Shown: positions 33,363-42,821, counted from the first letter of the stretch. The stretch: DNA of 56,898 bases from Clostridia bacterium (GCA_003249555.1 QKIQ01000122.1:1-56898); one strand, 5' to 3'. The notes: generated by a model not told the origin, from the letters alone. Numbers and translations: made by a program.

Positions 33363-34907
33363 ATGAGATCCAAGCTTAAATCTGCGTTCGCCGTTTTTTG
33401 TTTTTTGGTATTGCTGTTTTTTACCGGATGTGCAGCTGTGCCGGAGCAAGAGGAACAGCCGTGCGAGAGCACGCCCGTCGTGCAGGAGATCGGCAAGCCT
33501 GCGCATACCAAAGAGCTTGGGAATAATACACCCAAATACGTGTTTTTATTTATCGGTGATGGTATGTCGTTTGCGCAGGTTAATGCGGCACAGATTTATA
33601 AAGGCAGTATTTTCGGGGGCGAGTTGACAATGGGCAAGCTGAATTTTGCACAGTTTCCCGTCACGGGCATGGCGGCCACTTACGACGCCACATCGTTTTG
33701 TCCGGATTCCGCTGCGGCGGGGACGGCTCTTTCCTGCGGTATCAAAACTAAAAGCGGTGTGCTGGGTCTTGCGGCCGATAAGGAGACGATGCAAAAAAAC
33801 ATAGCGGAGATGTTTCAAGAGGATGGCAGAAAGATCGGTATCGTGTCTACGGTGGCTATCAACCACGCGACACCGGCGGCTTTTTATGCGCACGTTCCTT
33901 CAAGAGGCGATTATTATGGCATTGCGATGCAGATGGCGCTAAGCGATGTTGATTATTTCGGCGGCGGTTCGCTGATTGATCCTGAGGGTGATGACGGAAA
34001 CGAGGAGGACGCGTTTGAGGCGTTGAAGCAAAATGGCTATTCAATTGCCGATACACGCGATGAGATTATGACGCTTGGCGGCAACACGGGCAAGGTATAC
34101 GCGGTTTGCCCGACGCTGAACAGTTCCGATGCCATGCCGTTTTCCCTGGATGCGGCTCAAGACGATTTGACACTGGCGGATTTTGTGAGCAAGGGCATTG
34201 ATGTATTGGATAACAAAGACGGATTTTTCATGGTTTGTGAATCGGGCATGATCGATTGGGCCTGCCACGCCAACGACGCAGCGACAGCCATTTCGGAAAC
34301 GCTGGTGCTGGAAGATGCTGTGGCTGAAGCGTTGGAATTTGCGGATAAACACCCCGTCGAGACACTGATCATTGTCACGGCGGATCATGAAACGGGCGGT
34401 ATGGCGCTTGGCTATACCGCAACGGGTTACGACACGCATTTTTCAATACTTGAAGGGCAGAAGCTTTCGTATTCCGCATTTAACAAAATATTTTCTGATA
34501 TGAAGAAAAGCAATTCGCAACTGATGATGAGCGATGTGCTGCCGGCAGTGAAAGAAAACTTCGGGCTTATCGCGCCGGATGATCCGGATGCGGCGCTGGA
34601 GCAGAATGCGGGCCGCGTACTGACCGCTTATGAATATGAAAAGCTCGTTTCGGCGCTTTCAGAGTCGCTGGGAAACGGCCAAACAGACAAACATGAATCA
34701 ATGCTGCTTTACGGCGGCTATGAGCCGTTTACCGTGACGCTGACGCATATACTCAATAACAAAGCGGGTATCGGATGGACGACGTATGCGCATACGGGAG
34801 GGCTTGTGCCGGTGTTTGCGTACGGTGCGGGATCGGAGAGCTTTAGCGGTTTATACGACAACACGGACATCTTTAAAAAGCTTGTGAGTATCTGCGGACT
34901 ACAATAA
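33363..34907 (+). CDS. Alkaline phosphatase lipoprotein (copy 1)
   Basis: This 514-residue lipoprotein (lipobox FTGC) belongs to the alkaline phosphatase family. FLFIGDGMSFAQVNAA holds the first metal-binding aspartate, CPDSAAAGTALSCG the serine nucleophile, NHATPAAFYAH further ligands, and TADHETGG the metal-binding Asp-His near the C-terminal part. It removes phosphate from organic esters outside the membrane. I chose ATG 33363 because GGAGG precedes it; the TTG at 33351 is part of that ribosome site. It is about 60 percent identical by eye to the next gene, so the pair arose by tandem duplication. Confidence 0.92.
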   Translation: MRSKLKSAFAVFCFLVLLFFTGCAAVPEQEEQPCESTPVVQEIGKPAHTKELGNNTPKYVFLFIGDGMSFAQVNAAQIYKGSIFGGELTMGKLNFAQFPVTGMAATYDATSFCPDSAAAGTALSCGIKTKSGVLGLAADKETMQKNIAEMFQEDGRKIGIVSTVAINHATPAAFYAHVPSRGDYYGIAMQMALSDVDYFGGGSLIDPEGDDGNEEDAFEALKQNGYSIADTRDEIMTLGGNTGKVYAVCPTLNSSDAMPFSLDAAQDDLTLADFVSKGIDVLDNKDGFFMVCESGMIDWACHANDAATAISETLVLEDAVAEALEFADKHPVETLIIVTADHETGGMALGYTATGYDTHFSILEGQKLSYSAFNKIFSDMKKSNSQLMMSDVLPAVKENFGLIAPDDPDAALEQNAGRVLTAYEYEKLVSALSESLGNGQTDKHESMLLYGGYEPFTVTLTHILNNKAGIGWTTYAHTGGLVPVFAYGAGSESFSGLYDNTDIFKKLVSICGLQ

Positions 34908-34981
34908 TTTTGAATGGTACGCCATCACATATCAGCTTTTGAAATAACAACTTAACATATAATTCAGCATCAGCCGTTTTC

Positions 34982-35056
34982 TTTACATCCATTTAATATC
35001 AGTTAACACTGTTTTTACAAGCGTATAACTCTTCTGTTACAAGTGCATTTTATGAT
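34982..35056 (+). promoter_or_regulatory. PhoP-box-like array and -10 before the second phosphatase gene
   Basis: TTTACA (34982), TTTAAT (34992), TTAACA (35003), TTTACA (35014) and GTTACA (35036) follow a 10-11-base period, with a weak match at about 35025. This matches the direct-repeat TTHACA sites bound by PhoP in Firmicutes. TATGAT (35051-35056) is a likely -10. Induction under phosphate starvation is expected. Confidence 0.65.
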
Positions 35057-35102
35057 ATCCATGCATGAATATTTACCATTTAAATTTATAAGGAGGAGTT
35101 TT

Positions 35103-36650
35103 ATGGTCAGTAAATTCAAAGCGGTAGTTGTATTATTGGTGTGCCTAATTATGTCGGCGGTTCTCTTGGTGGGATGTGCCGCGCCTGTGGCTGAAACGGA
35201 AGTGCTGCCTGAGGCGACCACTGCGCTTGAACCAATCGCGGCAGAGGCAGATGAAGAAATGGCTCAAATACCTAAATACGTATTCCTGTTTATCGGTGAC
35301 GGCATGTCTCACGTTCAAGTGAATGCGGCTCAGGTTTACAAGGGCAACAACACCGAAGGTGAAGTGGAAATCAGCAGCCTAAACTTTACCCAGTTTCCTG
35401 TTTCGGGCGTGGTGACAACGTATGATTCCACATCGTTCTGTCCTGATTCGGCGTCTACCGCCACGGCATTGTCCTGCGGGGTGAAGACGCACAGCGGCGT
35501 GCTGGGTCTTGCGGTGGACAAGACGACAAAACCACAGAATATCACAGAAATGCTTCAAGCGGACGGTAAGAAGATTGGTATTGTGTCTTCGGTGACGATC
35601 AACCATGCGACACCGGCTGCGTTTTATGCGCATATCGAATCCAGAAACGACTATTATGAAATTGCGCTGCAGATGGCACAGAGCGGATTTGATTACTTCG
35701 GCGGCGGTTCCATCAACAAACCCACGGGCAGTGAAAAGGACAAGGAAGATGCATATGGAATCATGGAGCAAAACGGCTACACCATCGCGGATACCAAAGA
35801 AGAGATTTTGGCGCTGGGCAGCGAATCCGGCAAAGTTTATGCTGTGAGTCCAAAACTTCAGGATTCCGGAGCTATGCCGTATACGCTGGATACGCAAAAT
35901 GAAGACCTCGCTCTTGCGGATTTCGTGAGCAAGGGTATTGATGTTTTGGATAACGACAACGGCTTTTTCATGATGTGTGAATCTGGCAAAATCGACTGGG
36001 CGTGCCATGCGAACGACGCGCTGAGCACCATCACTGATACGCTTGGGTTTGCAGATGCCATACAGGTGGCTATCGATTTTGCCGCTGAGCATCCTGACGA
36101 GACGTTGATACTTGTGACGGGCGACCACGAGACAGGCGGTATGACAATCGGCTACGCGGCGACGGGCTATGATACAGCGTTTTCCATACTTGATCGGCAG
36201 AAAATGTCTTATGTCGCCTTTGACGAATTGATCGGTGAAATGAAGGAAGCCAATCCTGAACTGACAATGGATAATGTGATGCCCCTCATTAAAGAGAATT
36301 TTGGTCTGCTTGAACCGGATGATGAGGATGCCGCAAAGGAAGAAAACGCGGCTTATGTACTCACGGAATTTGAGTATGCAAAGCTTGTGGCGGGTTTCGA
36401 GGAGTCTATGAAGCCTGAGGAAGAGCGCACTGCCACTGATGAAGCCGCGCTGCTTTATGGCAGCTATGATCCGCTCTCGGTGACATTGACGCACATTATC
36501 AACAACAAGGCGGGCATAGGGTGGACGTCCTACTCGCATACCGGTACGCCTGTTCCTGTATACGCTTACGGTACAGGTGCGGAAAACTTCGGCGGGTCTT
36601 ACGACAACACGGAGGTGTTCAGCAAGCTTGTGAGCATCTGCGGACTCTAA
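35103..36650 (+). CDS. Alkaline phosphatase lipoprotein (copy 2)
   Basis: This 515-residue lipoprotein (lipobox LVGC) has the same alkaline phosphatase motifs as copy 1: FLFIGDGMSHVQVNAA, CPDSASTATALSCG with the serine nucleophile, NHATPAAFYAH and TGDHETGG. ATG 35103 follows AAGGAGGAG. Unlike copy 1, it lies behind a periodic PhoP-box-like array, so this copy is probably the phosphate-regulated one. Its downstream end is followed by an unusually long hairpin (36682-36720) and a YibE/F gene. The acidic linker after the lipid anchor is longer than in copy 1. Confidence 0.92.
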   Translation: MVSKFKAVVVLLVCLIMSAVLLVGCAAPVAETEVLPEATTALEPIAAEADEEMAQIPKYVFLFIGDGMSHVQVNAAQVYKGNNTEGEVEISSLNFTQFPVSGVVTTYDSTSFCPDSASTATALSCGVKTHSGVLGLAVDKTTKPQNITEMLQADGKKIGIVSSVTINHATPAAFYAHIESRNDYYEIALQMAQSGFDYFGGGSINKPTGSEKDKEDAYGIMEQNGYTIADTKEEILALGSESGKVYAVSPKLQDSGAMPYTLDTQNEDLALADFVSKGIDVLDNDNGFFMMCESGKIDWACHANDALSTITDTLGFADAIQVAIDFAAEHPDETLILVTGDHETGGMTIGYAATGYDTAFSILDRQKMSYVAFDELIGEMKEANPELTMDNVMPLIKENFGLLEPDDEDAAKEENAAYVLTEFEYAKLVAGFEESMKPEEERTATDEAALLYGSYDPLSVTLTHIINNKAGIGWTSYSHTGTPVPVYAYGTGAENFGGSYDNTEVFSKLVSICGL

Positions 36651-36681
36651 CCAGTGTTATATTCTAAAGTTCATTGATATT

Positions 36682-36720
36682 GCGGCAGCAGATCGGACTG
36701 TGTGTCCGGTCTGTTGTTGC
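36682..36720 (+). promoter_or_regulatory. Long stem-loop between the phosphatase and YibE/F genes
   Basis: Bases 36682-36698 and 36704-36720 pair over 17 positions (13 Watson-Crick, 4 GU) around a 5-base loop. It ends one base before AAAGGGGG, the ribosome site of the YibE/F gene. There is no T run, so it is not a classic terminator; it may block read-through or tune translation. Confidence 0.6.
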
Positions 36721-36737
36721 AAAGGGGGCCGTTTTTA

Positions 36738-37949
36738 ATGAAATTTAAAAAACCAATTAATAAGAAGGAAGTTGTATTTGTAGCGGTGTTTATCTGCCTG
36801 ATTGCCGCGCTTTGCCTTGTGCCCACAGGCTTTGAGAAACAGATATACTTTAATTCCGAGGGTGTGTGCGCTACGGTGCTTTCAGTGGATAATGAGGGTG
36901 TTTATAACACGGGGCTGATAAAGCAAGGCGCGCAGGACTGCGCGATCAGAATTGATACGGGAAAGCACAAGGGCGAAGTGGTTAACGCGACAAATCTCTA
37001 TACGGGTAAGCTGGAGTTTGATAAAGCGTTTGAACCGGGAGATACGGCATGGGTATTGCTGGAGCGAGATCAAAATAACAGCATCGTATTTGCGAACATG
37101 ATCGAGCATTACCGAATTGACAGCGAGATTATACTGATCGCCATATTCGCGGTGTGTATCATCGTTTTTTCCGGCTTTACAGGCGTGAGGACACTGCTGT
37201 CGTTTGCGTTTGCGCTGGTTTGCATTTGGAAGGTGCTTGTGCCGCTTATGCTCAAAGGATATAACCCAATGCTGGTGGCGCTGATTGTCGGCAACGTGAT
37301 TACGGTGGCCACGCTGCTGCTGGTTGCCGGATTTACAAAGAAAGCGTATACAGCCATTACGGGCGCGGTGGTTTGCTCGTTTATCACATGTTTTCTAGCT
37401 GTTATTTGGGGTCATGTTTTCAAAATACACGGCGCTGTGATGCAGTGGTCGGAATCGCTGCTTTATGCGGGTTATGAAAACCTTGATCTTACATCTATCT
37501 TTCAGGCGGGTATTTATCTCGCATGCTCAGGCGCGATACTCGACCTTGCGGTAGACATTTCCTCGGCGCTGGATGAGATTGTGCGCACAAGCCCCTTCGT
37601 GATGCGCAAGCAACTGGTCAAGTCAGGCCTGACGATTGGCAAAACGGTGGTGGGAAGCCAGACGACGACGCTGCTGCTTGCTTACATGGGCAGCTATATT
37701 TCTGTGATGATGGTATATATGGCGCAGGGTACGCCCATGATGAACATATTTAACTCCAAAATGATTGTGGCCGAGGTGTTGCATACGTTTGTGGGATGTA
37801 TCGGGCTGGTGCTGGTATCGCCGCTGACCTCGGTAATATGCGGTATGGCCTATACGAGGACAGTCAAAAAACAAGCTGTATGCCAGGTGCAGCAAAATGA
37901 CAGCCTGCGGTTCTGCGATTCAGCCGCTGTGCAAACGGCGGAAGATTGA
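36738..37949 (+). CDS. YibE/F-family membrane protein
   Basis: This 403-residue protein has one N-terminal membrane helix (about residues 10-30), an extracellular beta-rich domain (about 35-125) and about seven to eight further helices. GFTGVRTLLSFAFALVCIWK, LLAYMGSYISVMM and the late VAEVLHTFVGCIGLVLVSPLT pattern are typical of YibE/F proteins, whose function is unknown. ATG 36738 follows AAAGGGGG; the GTG at 36702 lies in the hairpin loop and is unlikely. It may be co-transcribed with the upstream phosphatase despite the intervening stem-loop. A phosphate link is only suggested by position. Confidence 0.85.
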   Translation: MKFKKPINKKEVVFVAVFICLIAALCLVPTGFEKQIYFNSEGVCATVLSVDNEGVYNTGLIKQGAQDCAIRIDTGKHKGEVVNATNLYTGKLEFDKAFEPGDTAWVLLERDQNNSIVFANMIEHYRIDSEIILIAIFAVCIIVFSGFTGVRTLLSFAFALVCIWKVLVPLMLKGYNPMLVALIVGNVITVATLLLVAGFTKKAYTAITGAVVCSFITCFLAVIWGHVFKIHGAVMQWSESLLYAGYENLDLTSIFQAGIYLACSGAILDLAVDISSALDEIVRTSPFVMRKQLVKSGLTIGKTVVGSQTTTLLLAYMGSYISVMMVYMAQGTPMMNIFNSKMIVAEVLHTFVGCIGLVLVSPLTSVICGMAYTRTVKKQAVCQVQQNDSLRFCDSAAVQTAED

Positions 37950-38027
37950 GTGATGAAGGCGCAAAACCAACGCTTAGCGGTTTGTAGTATTCACCGCAGG
38001 CCGTTTTTAATGATAGCGCTTATCGTA

Positions 38028-38759
38028 TCAAAGCTTTTTCTCTTCGCCCACCTTGGCACTGCCCGACTTATGAAAGGAGCCCTTGTATTCCACAAGACCG
38101 ATATCGCAGCCGTCGCCGATGGTAACATGGCTGCCGCGCACAATTTTTGCCGTGGTGTTAACAAGCGTGATTCTTTCGCCCTCGATCAGATTGGCTTCAA
38201 GCCTTGGGCTGTGTGTGCCTAGTGTCACGATGGATAACAGGCTAAAACCATTTGTGCCCGGCATGACGGTAATTGTTTCACCGCCGATTTCCGTGGCTTT
38301 ACTGGTGTTCCAATCCAAATGCACATCGATGTTCTCGGCATTCAGCAGACCGTCTATCTCAAAACGCCCCGTTGAACTTAATTGTTCGGCGTTAACGTCT
38401 CCTTTGACTTTGACACCGCCGCTTATCTTGATTGTATGGGCATCAAGACCGTTTTTTGCCGTTGTGGAGCCTGATATGGATACGTCCTTTGCGTTTACTC
38501 TGCCGCTGAAATCAGCAGCGCCCCTTATTTTGAGCACGCTTGTGATGACTTCACCATCCATTTGGCCGGAGCCGTTGACGACCATTTTGCTGCAGCTCAC
38601 TTTCCCTATTATTTCACCTGAGCCGTTTATCACAAAATCGTCGCATGCTACATCGCCTGTAATTTTGCCTCGCCCGAATATATTTACGGATTTATACTTT
38701 CCGCCGGGCATGCTCCCAAAACCGCTGATCTGAAGATCGGCCAATTCAGAATTGTTCAT
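38028..38759 (-). CDS. Bactofilin-like polymer-forming protein (YhbE/F-type)
   Basis: This 243-residue protein is made of short beta repeats with many Gly, Val, Ile and Ser residues (VNIFGRGKITGDV, FVINGSGEIIGKV, KISGGVKVKGDV), as in bactofilins, which polymerise into filaments through a beta-helix. It overlaps the upstream YhbD-like gene by 4 bases. In Bacillus the yhbD-yhbE-yhbF operon has two bactofilins; here only one is seen. The protein is cytoplasmic without signal peptide. Its role may be as a membrane-associated scaffold for cell-envelope processes, by family analogy. Confidence 0.82.
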   Translation of the reverse strand: MNNSELADLQISGFGSMPGGKYKSVNIFGRGKITGDVACDDFVINGSGEIIGKVSCSKMVVNGSGQMDGEVITSVLKIRGAADFSGRVNAKDVSISGSTTAKNGLDAHTIKISGGVKVKGDVNAEQLSSTGRFEIDGLLNAENIDVHLDWNTSKATEIGGETITVMPGTNGFSLLSIVTLGTHSPRLEANLIEGERITLVNTTAKIVRGSHVTIGDGCDIGLVEYKGSFHKSGSAKVGEEKKL

Positions 38760-39385
38760 ATATTTCCTCCCAGTTTCAATTTTAATTCTTCCGTGACGGC
38801 AGGTATGCTGATGAGGCTGACCTGCCGCATATCCTTATCGAGGCATACGGTAGACCCGCAAGGCACGGCGAAGCAGCAAAAGACGCCCAGCTTGCGCGTG
38901 AGTATGGCATCGACGTTTGTGTTCCCAAACCGTAGCAGGCTTGTGCGCAGCAGATCCAATGCCAGCCGCCCTTCGTCAAGACTGACGTTGCCCGACATAA
39001 GCAGGCTGTTAAAAATATATGCCAAGCGTATCTCATGAAAATCCAAATGGCTTTCGCTGTGGTCCTTGAGAAATATGCTGAGCACGTCGGGCGAAATGAT
39101 GCCTTTTTGCTTGAACTCGTCTGCGGTTAATACCACATCATCCGGGGAGGGGGAGAATACGTCGGCAATGTCGTCGAGCGAAACATCCTCTTTCAGATTT
39201 TTGATCTTCTCAATGCGAGACAGCATCTTGCTTCTTGGAAAAAAGGTCTCTTGTCCTGTATATGTAGCCTTGCGGATAAACCAATCCTCAGGAATCAGCC
39301 CCTTGCGTTTCCATCGGTATAGCTGACCATAGGAAATGTTTGCCCGCTCCAACAGTTCTTTTTTGCTTATTAATTCTTCTTCCAT
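38756..39385 (-). CDS. YhbD-like MerR-type regulator
   Basis: This 209-residue protein has an N-terminal MerR-like HTH (ISKKELLERANISYGQLYRWKRKGLIP, about residues 5-31), then a conserved region typical of YhbD (ATYTGQETFFPRSKMLSRIEKI) and a C-terminal alpha-beta domain. ATG 39385 follows AGGAGGG; the much longer upstream frame has no support. It is the first gene of the pair with the bactofilin-like gene. A 12-bp inverted repeat directly upstream is a good candidate operator for autoregulation. Confidence 0.82.
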   Translation of the reverse strand: MEEELISKKELLERANISYGQLYRWKRKGLIPEDWFIRKATYTGQETFFPRSKMLSRIEKIKNLKEDVSLDDIADVFSPSPDDVVLTADEFKQKGIISPDVLSIFLKDHSESHLDFHEIRLAYIFNSLLMSGNVSLDEGRLALDLLRTSLLRFGNTNVDAILTRKLGVFCCFAVPCGSTVCLDKDMRQVSLISIPAVTEELKLKLGGNI

Positions 39386-39406
39386 TTTGCACCCTCCTAT
39401 TGCACC

Positions 39407-39436
39407 TACAGCGTAACATAACATTGTTACACTGTA
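39407..39436 (-). promoter_or_regulatory. Inverted-repeat operator upstream of the YhbD-like gene
   Basis: TACAGCGTAACA and TGTTACACTGTA are 12-base arms with one mismatch and a 6-base spacer, 22 bases before the start codon. TTTACA (- strand) overlaps the distal arm and may be the -35. This suits binding by the MerR-like product of the gene. Confidence 0.6.
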
Positions 39437-39494
39437 AAGAGAAAAAAATAAAAAAGTTTCCGTCATTATTGATAACACAAACCTATCATCATGG

Positions 39495-40373
39495 TTAAAT
39501 ATAATATTGCCCGTCGATACGTACAGTGGCGCTACCGCCGAAAAGCAGTTTGTTTTCCTGCATCTTAAGCTTGACGGTATTAAAAACGCGGTTATCGCCG
39601 CCCTGTTCAATATCGATGGCATGCCCGTCCCAGAGGTTGTATTTTCGCATATAGTGACCGAAGGCACTGTTGCCTGAGCCTGTGGCCGGATCTTCCAGAT
39701 AGCCAAAGCGCGGCGCAAAAACACGCGTGTGCGCATGATAGCTCATATCCTGCGTTTCCATTGAGAAAATCAGTATGATGTGAATGTCGTTTTCTTCACA
39801 GAACTCTTTTAATTGCTGCTTATTCGGGTAAACGTTGATTTCATCCGTCAGCGACTTAATGGGGACGATCAGCGTTTTGAGCCCTGCATCTATCACGTCC
39901 ATCGGATATTCGGATGACAATTGAGCCATCTTGAGACCCAGCCTTTCAGCCACCACCTGCTTTTTAAGGGCTGTGCCTATGAAAGACGGCAGCGGCGCAG
40001 AAATAAATACGGCATCATCTTCCGGTACGTGGTTGTAAACCGTGAGTGTGCCTTTTTTACGTGTATTGATGGTCAGCTCGCTTTGAGACAGCAAATGAGG
40101 CGTGTCTTTGATGAGGCTGTGCATGCAGGCGATTGTGCCGTGGCCGCAGAAGTCCACTTCACATTCCGATGAATAGTAAGTCAGTTCAATACCTATTTTA
40201 GATTGCGTGCAGAATACGAACTCAGAGACGAAGCCTTTATGCTGATTGGCCACATCCAGCATCTGCGCGTCGGTCAGCGTTTCGCCGTTTTTGAGGTAAA
40301 GGCAGGCAGCCGGATTTCCAAGCGACCCGCCCGACGTGAACGCGTCGATTTTTTTATACGAATATGATGGCAT
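39495..40373 (-). CDS. PhzF-family protein
   Basis: This 292-residue protein of the PhzF/diaminopimelate-epimerase fold has DAFTSGGSLGNPAAC at the N-terminus, a conserved Glu in FVSEFVF, VDFCGHGT and EDPATGSGNSAFGHY. PhzF enzymes are isomerases; the substrates of most bacterial members are unknown. There is no phenazine gene nearby. CGGAGG precedes the ATG. It is separated from the downstream ABC operon only by position on the same strand and has its own likely promoter (TATACT near 40420 on the - strand). Confidence 0.9.
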   Translation of the reverse strand: MPSYSYKKIDAFTSGGSLGNPAACLYLKNGETLTDAQMLDVANQHKGFVSEFVFCTQSKIGIELTYYSSECEVDFCGHGTIACMHSLIKDTPHLLSQSELTINTRKKGTLTVYNHVPEDDAVFISAPLPSFIGTALKKQVVAERLGLKMAQLSSEYPMDVIDAGLKTLIVPIKSLTDEINVYPNKQQLKEFCEENDIHIILIFSMETQDMSYHAHTRVFAPRFGYLEDPATGSGNSAFGHYMRKYNLWDGHAIDIEQGGDNRVFNTVKLKMQENKLLFGGSATVRIDGQYYI

Positions 40374-40437
40374 CGTGACTTATACCTCCGTGGTTAGGGA
40401 CAACTTCGCCAAAGCGGGGTAGTATAATCAAAATAGG

Positions 40438-41178
40438 CTAAAGCACCTTGGCGAGGAAGTTTTTCAAGCGATCGCTCTTTGGAGTTTCAAACAGTTCATG
40501 AGGTGTGTTTTCCTCCACGATTTTGCCCTCGTCCATAAAAATGACGCGTGTGCCGACCTCGCGCGCAAAGCCCATTTCGTGTGTGACCACCACCATGGTC
40601 ATACCGCCGACCGCGAGAGATTTCATGACATCCAGTACCTCGCCGACCATTTCGGGATCCAGCGCGGAGGTGGGCTCGTCAAACAGCATCACATCGGGAT
40701 TCATACACAGCGCCCGCACGATGGCGATGCGTTGTTTTTGCCCGCCGGACAGCTGTGAGGGATAGGCATTGGCCCTGTCGGCAAGCCCCACGCGCTTTAA
40801 AAGCGTCATGGCGCGCTCTTCAGCCTCTTGCTGTGAGAGCTTAAGCAGCTTTACGGGCGCGAGCGTCATGTTTTTCAGCACCTTCATATGCGGAAACAGG
40901 TTGAACTGCTGAAACACCATCCCCATCTTTTGACGGTGAATGTTGATATCTACCTTGGGATCGGTGATATTCACACCTTCAAAGAATATGCGGCCACTTG
41001 TGGGCATCTCGAGAAGATTCAAGCAGCGAAGAAAAGTGGATTTGCCGGAACCCGACGGCCCGACCACAACGGTAACCTCTCCCTGGGCGATCTGTGTCGT
41101 GATACCATCAAGCGCCTTGAGCTTGCCAAAATGTTTTTCCAAGTCTTCTACCCGAATTAATATATCATCAGTGATCAC
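40438..41178 (-). CDS. Polar amino acid ABC transporter ATP-binding protein (GlnQ/HisP-like)
   Basis: This 246-residue ATPase has GPSGSGKST (Walker A), [11 protein letters not shown] (signature), [11 protein letters not shown] (Walker B and D-loop) and [13 protein letters not shown], all typical of the polar amino acid transporter ATPases. It overlaps the permease gene by 11 bases and is the third gene of the operon that begins with the binding protein at 42821. It drives uptake by ATP hydrolysis at the inner face of the membrane. No terminator is evident between it and the PhzF gene. Confidence 0.95.
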   Translation of the reverse strand: MITDDILIRVEDLEKHFGKLKALDGITTQIAQGEVTVVVGPSGSGKSTFLRCLNLLEMPTSGRIFFEGVNITDPKVDINIHRQKMGMVFQQFNLFPHMKVLKNMTLAPVKLLKLSQQEAEERAMTLLKRVGLADRANAYPSQLSGGQKQRIAIVRALCMNPDVMLFDEPTSALDPEMVGEVLDVMKSLAVGGMTMVVVTHEMGFAREVGTRVIFMDEGKIVEENTPHELFETPKSDRLKNFLAKVL

Positions 41179-41869
41179 TGCGTCTTAGTCTCCTTTCCAG
41201 CAATGTAACGCCGCGGGACAGCAGCATCACGATCGCAAGATATATCAGCGCCACTGCAATGAGCGGCATAAATGCGTCGAAAGTGCGCCCTTTGATGATA
41301 TCGGCACCCCGTGTGAGATCCTGAAGCCCGATAAAGCCGCAAATGGACGTTTCCTTGAGCAGGACGATAAATTCGTTGGCCAGCGGCGGAACAACGTTTT
41401 TAAACGCCTGAGGCATTACGATATGCCACATTGTTTGCGTATAGTTAAACCCGAGGCTGCGCCCTGCCTCAAACTGCCCCGCGTCGATAGACATAATGCC
41501 GCTCCGAAAAATTTCCGCGACATATGCGCCCGAATTCACACCGAAAGCGATGATGGCGACAAAGGTTTTGCTGACATCCGCAGTGGCAAATATGACAAAG
41601 TAAATAATCATCAATTGAACCAGCACCGGCGTGCCGCGAATCACGGTTAAGTAAAGCTTGCATATGGCGTTGGCAATTTTAAATTTTCCTGTTTTGTCAT
41701 ACGTTGAGCGGATGATAGACACGATAAAGCCGAGCGTGATACCCAGAAGCACCGCAAAAAGAGTGACCAAAAGCGTGGTGCCAAGGCCATCCCATAAATA
41801 GCGCCACCGGTCGTCGGTAACAAAGTTGTTGGTAAATTTCTTGACGACGTCTGCCCACCATTCTGTCAT
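41168..41869 (-). CDS. Polar amino acid ABC transporter permease
   Basis: This 233-residue permease of the HisMQ family has about five membrane helices and the EAA loop region [31 protein letters not shown], which contacts the ATPase. [16 protein letters not shown] is the usual second-helix motif. It probably forms a homodimer, as only one permease gene is present. The downstream ATPase gene overlaps it, and GGAGG precedes the ATG. Confidence 0.95.
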   Translation of the reverse strand: MTEWWADVVKKFTNNFVTDDRWRYLWDGLGTTLLVTLFAVLLGITLGFIVSIIRSTYDKTGKFKIANAICKLYLTVIRGTPVLVQLMIIYFVIFATADVSKTFVAIIAFGVNSGAYVAEIFRSGIMSIDAGQFEAGRSLGFNYTQTMWHIVMPQAFKNVVPPLANEFIVLLKETSICGFIGLQDLTRGADIIKGRTFDAFMPLIAVALIYLAIVMLLSRGVTLLERRLRRSDH

Positions 41870-41896
41870 ATCACAGCCTCCTTATATATGAGATAA

Positions 41897-41919
41897 GGGC
41901 TGCCCAAATGCGGCAGCCC
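41897..41919 (-). terminator. Intercistronic hairpin after the amino acid binding-protein gene
   Basis: GGGCTGCC and GGCAGCCC form a perfect 8-bp stem with a 7-base loop, with TTATCTCATATAT after it on the - strand. As with the sugar transporter, it lies right after the binding-protein gene and probably lowers downstream expression or protects the upstream mRNA. Confidence 0.65.
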
Positions 41920-41978
41920 ATACATACACATTCCGCTCTGCCTAAAAGGTAATGCGGATATAAAATACAAATATCTGA

Positions 41979-42821
41979 TTATTGTGCAGTAATGTACTTA
42001 TCGACAATTGCCTGAATATCGCCCGATGCGGCGAGCTCGGCCAGCGCTGCGTTGATCTTTTCGAGCAGCGATGTGTTGCCTTTGGCAACCGCAATGGCGT
42101 ATTCCTCATCAGCATATTCGGTTTCAAGAATCTTCAAACCCTCGTTCGCTTGAACAAACACCTTGGCGGGCTCGTTGTCGATAACAACGGCGTCAACCTT
42201 GCCCTGTGTGAGCGCAACGACGGCATCGGCACCCTTACTGTAACGGTCAAGTACTTCTTCGCCGTAATCCCAACCCACATAAAGATCGCCCGTAGTGGAA
42301 ATCTGAACACCGACTTTTTTATCTGCGAGATCGTCTTTCGACTGAATGTCTGAGTCCTCGGGCACAATGATAACCTGTCTGCCAGCGGCATACGGTGTCG
42401 AGAAGTCAACATTAACTAGCCGGTCTTCTGTGATTGTTAATCCTGCCATACCCATGTCGACTTTACCGCTTTGAACAGCAGCAAGGACAGAGTCAAATTC
42501 CATATCTTCGATCTTTAATTCCATACCCAGTTTGTCGGCGATGAGTTGAGCGATTTCGGCGTCGATACCCACGATTTTCTGTCCCTCGTAGTATTCGTAC
42601 GGCGCGAAAGCGGCATTGGTCGCCATTGTGAGTGTACCGCCCGCAGCTTCGGTTTCCTCAACGGGCTCAGATGCTTCCGCAGACTCATCGGCAGGCGCTT
42701 CCGTTGCGGCAGGCGCTTCCGTTGCGGCGGGTTCGTCTTTAGCCTGCGGCGCGCAGGCTGCAAATGCAAACATCACGCATAATACAAGAACCAGCGAGGC
42801 GATTGTTTTCAGTGCTTTCAT
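41979..42821 (-). CDS. Polar amino acid ABC transporter substrate-binding lipoprotein
   Basis: The 280-residue product has a signal peptide with a lipobox ending AAC, an acidic repeat linker (ATEAPAATEAPADE), and a family 3 solute-binding domain with YEYYEGQKIVGIDAEIAQLIA, SGKVDMGMAGLTIT, VDFSTPY and GKVDAVVIDNEPA. It captures a polar amino acid (the specific one is not predictable) for the permease and ATPase that follow. ATG 42821 follows GGGGGAA. The promoter is about 40 bases upstream. The linker style matches the sugar-binding lipoprotein at 6708. Confidence 0.93.
   Translation of the reverse strand: MKALKTIASLVLVLCVMFAFAACAPQAKDEPAATEAPAATEAPADESAEASEPVEETEAAGGTLTMATNAAFAPYEYYEGQKIVGIDAEIAQLIADKLGMELKIEDMEFDSVLAAVQSGKVDMGMAGLTITEDRLVNVDFSTPYAAGRQVIIVPEDSDIQSKDDLADKKVGVQISTTGDLYVGWDYGEEVLDRYSKGADAVVALTQGKVDAVVIDNEPAKVFVQANEGLKILETEYADEEYAIAVAKGNTSLLEKINAALAELAASGDIQAIVDKYITAQ

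Noticed and set aside
39386-39736. 117-residue N-terminal extension of the YhbD-like gene
   Set aside because: It overlaps the PhzF gene region and the operator; ATG 39385 has AGGAGGG.
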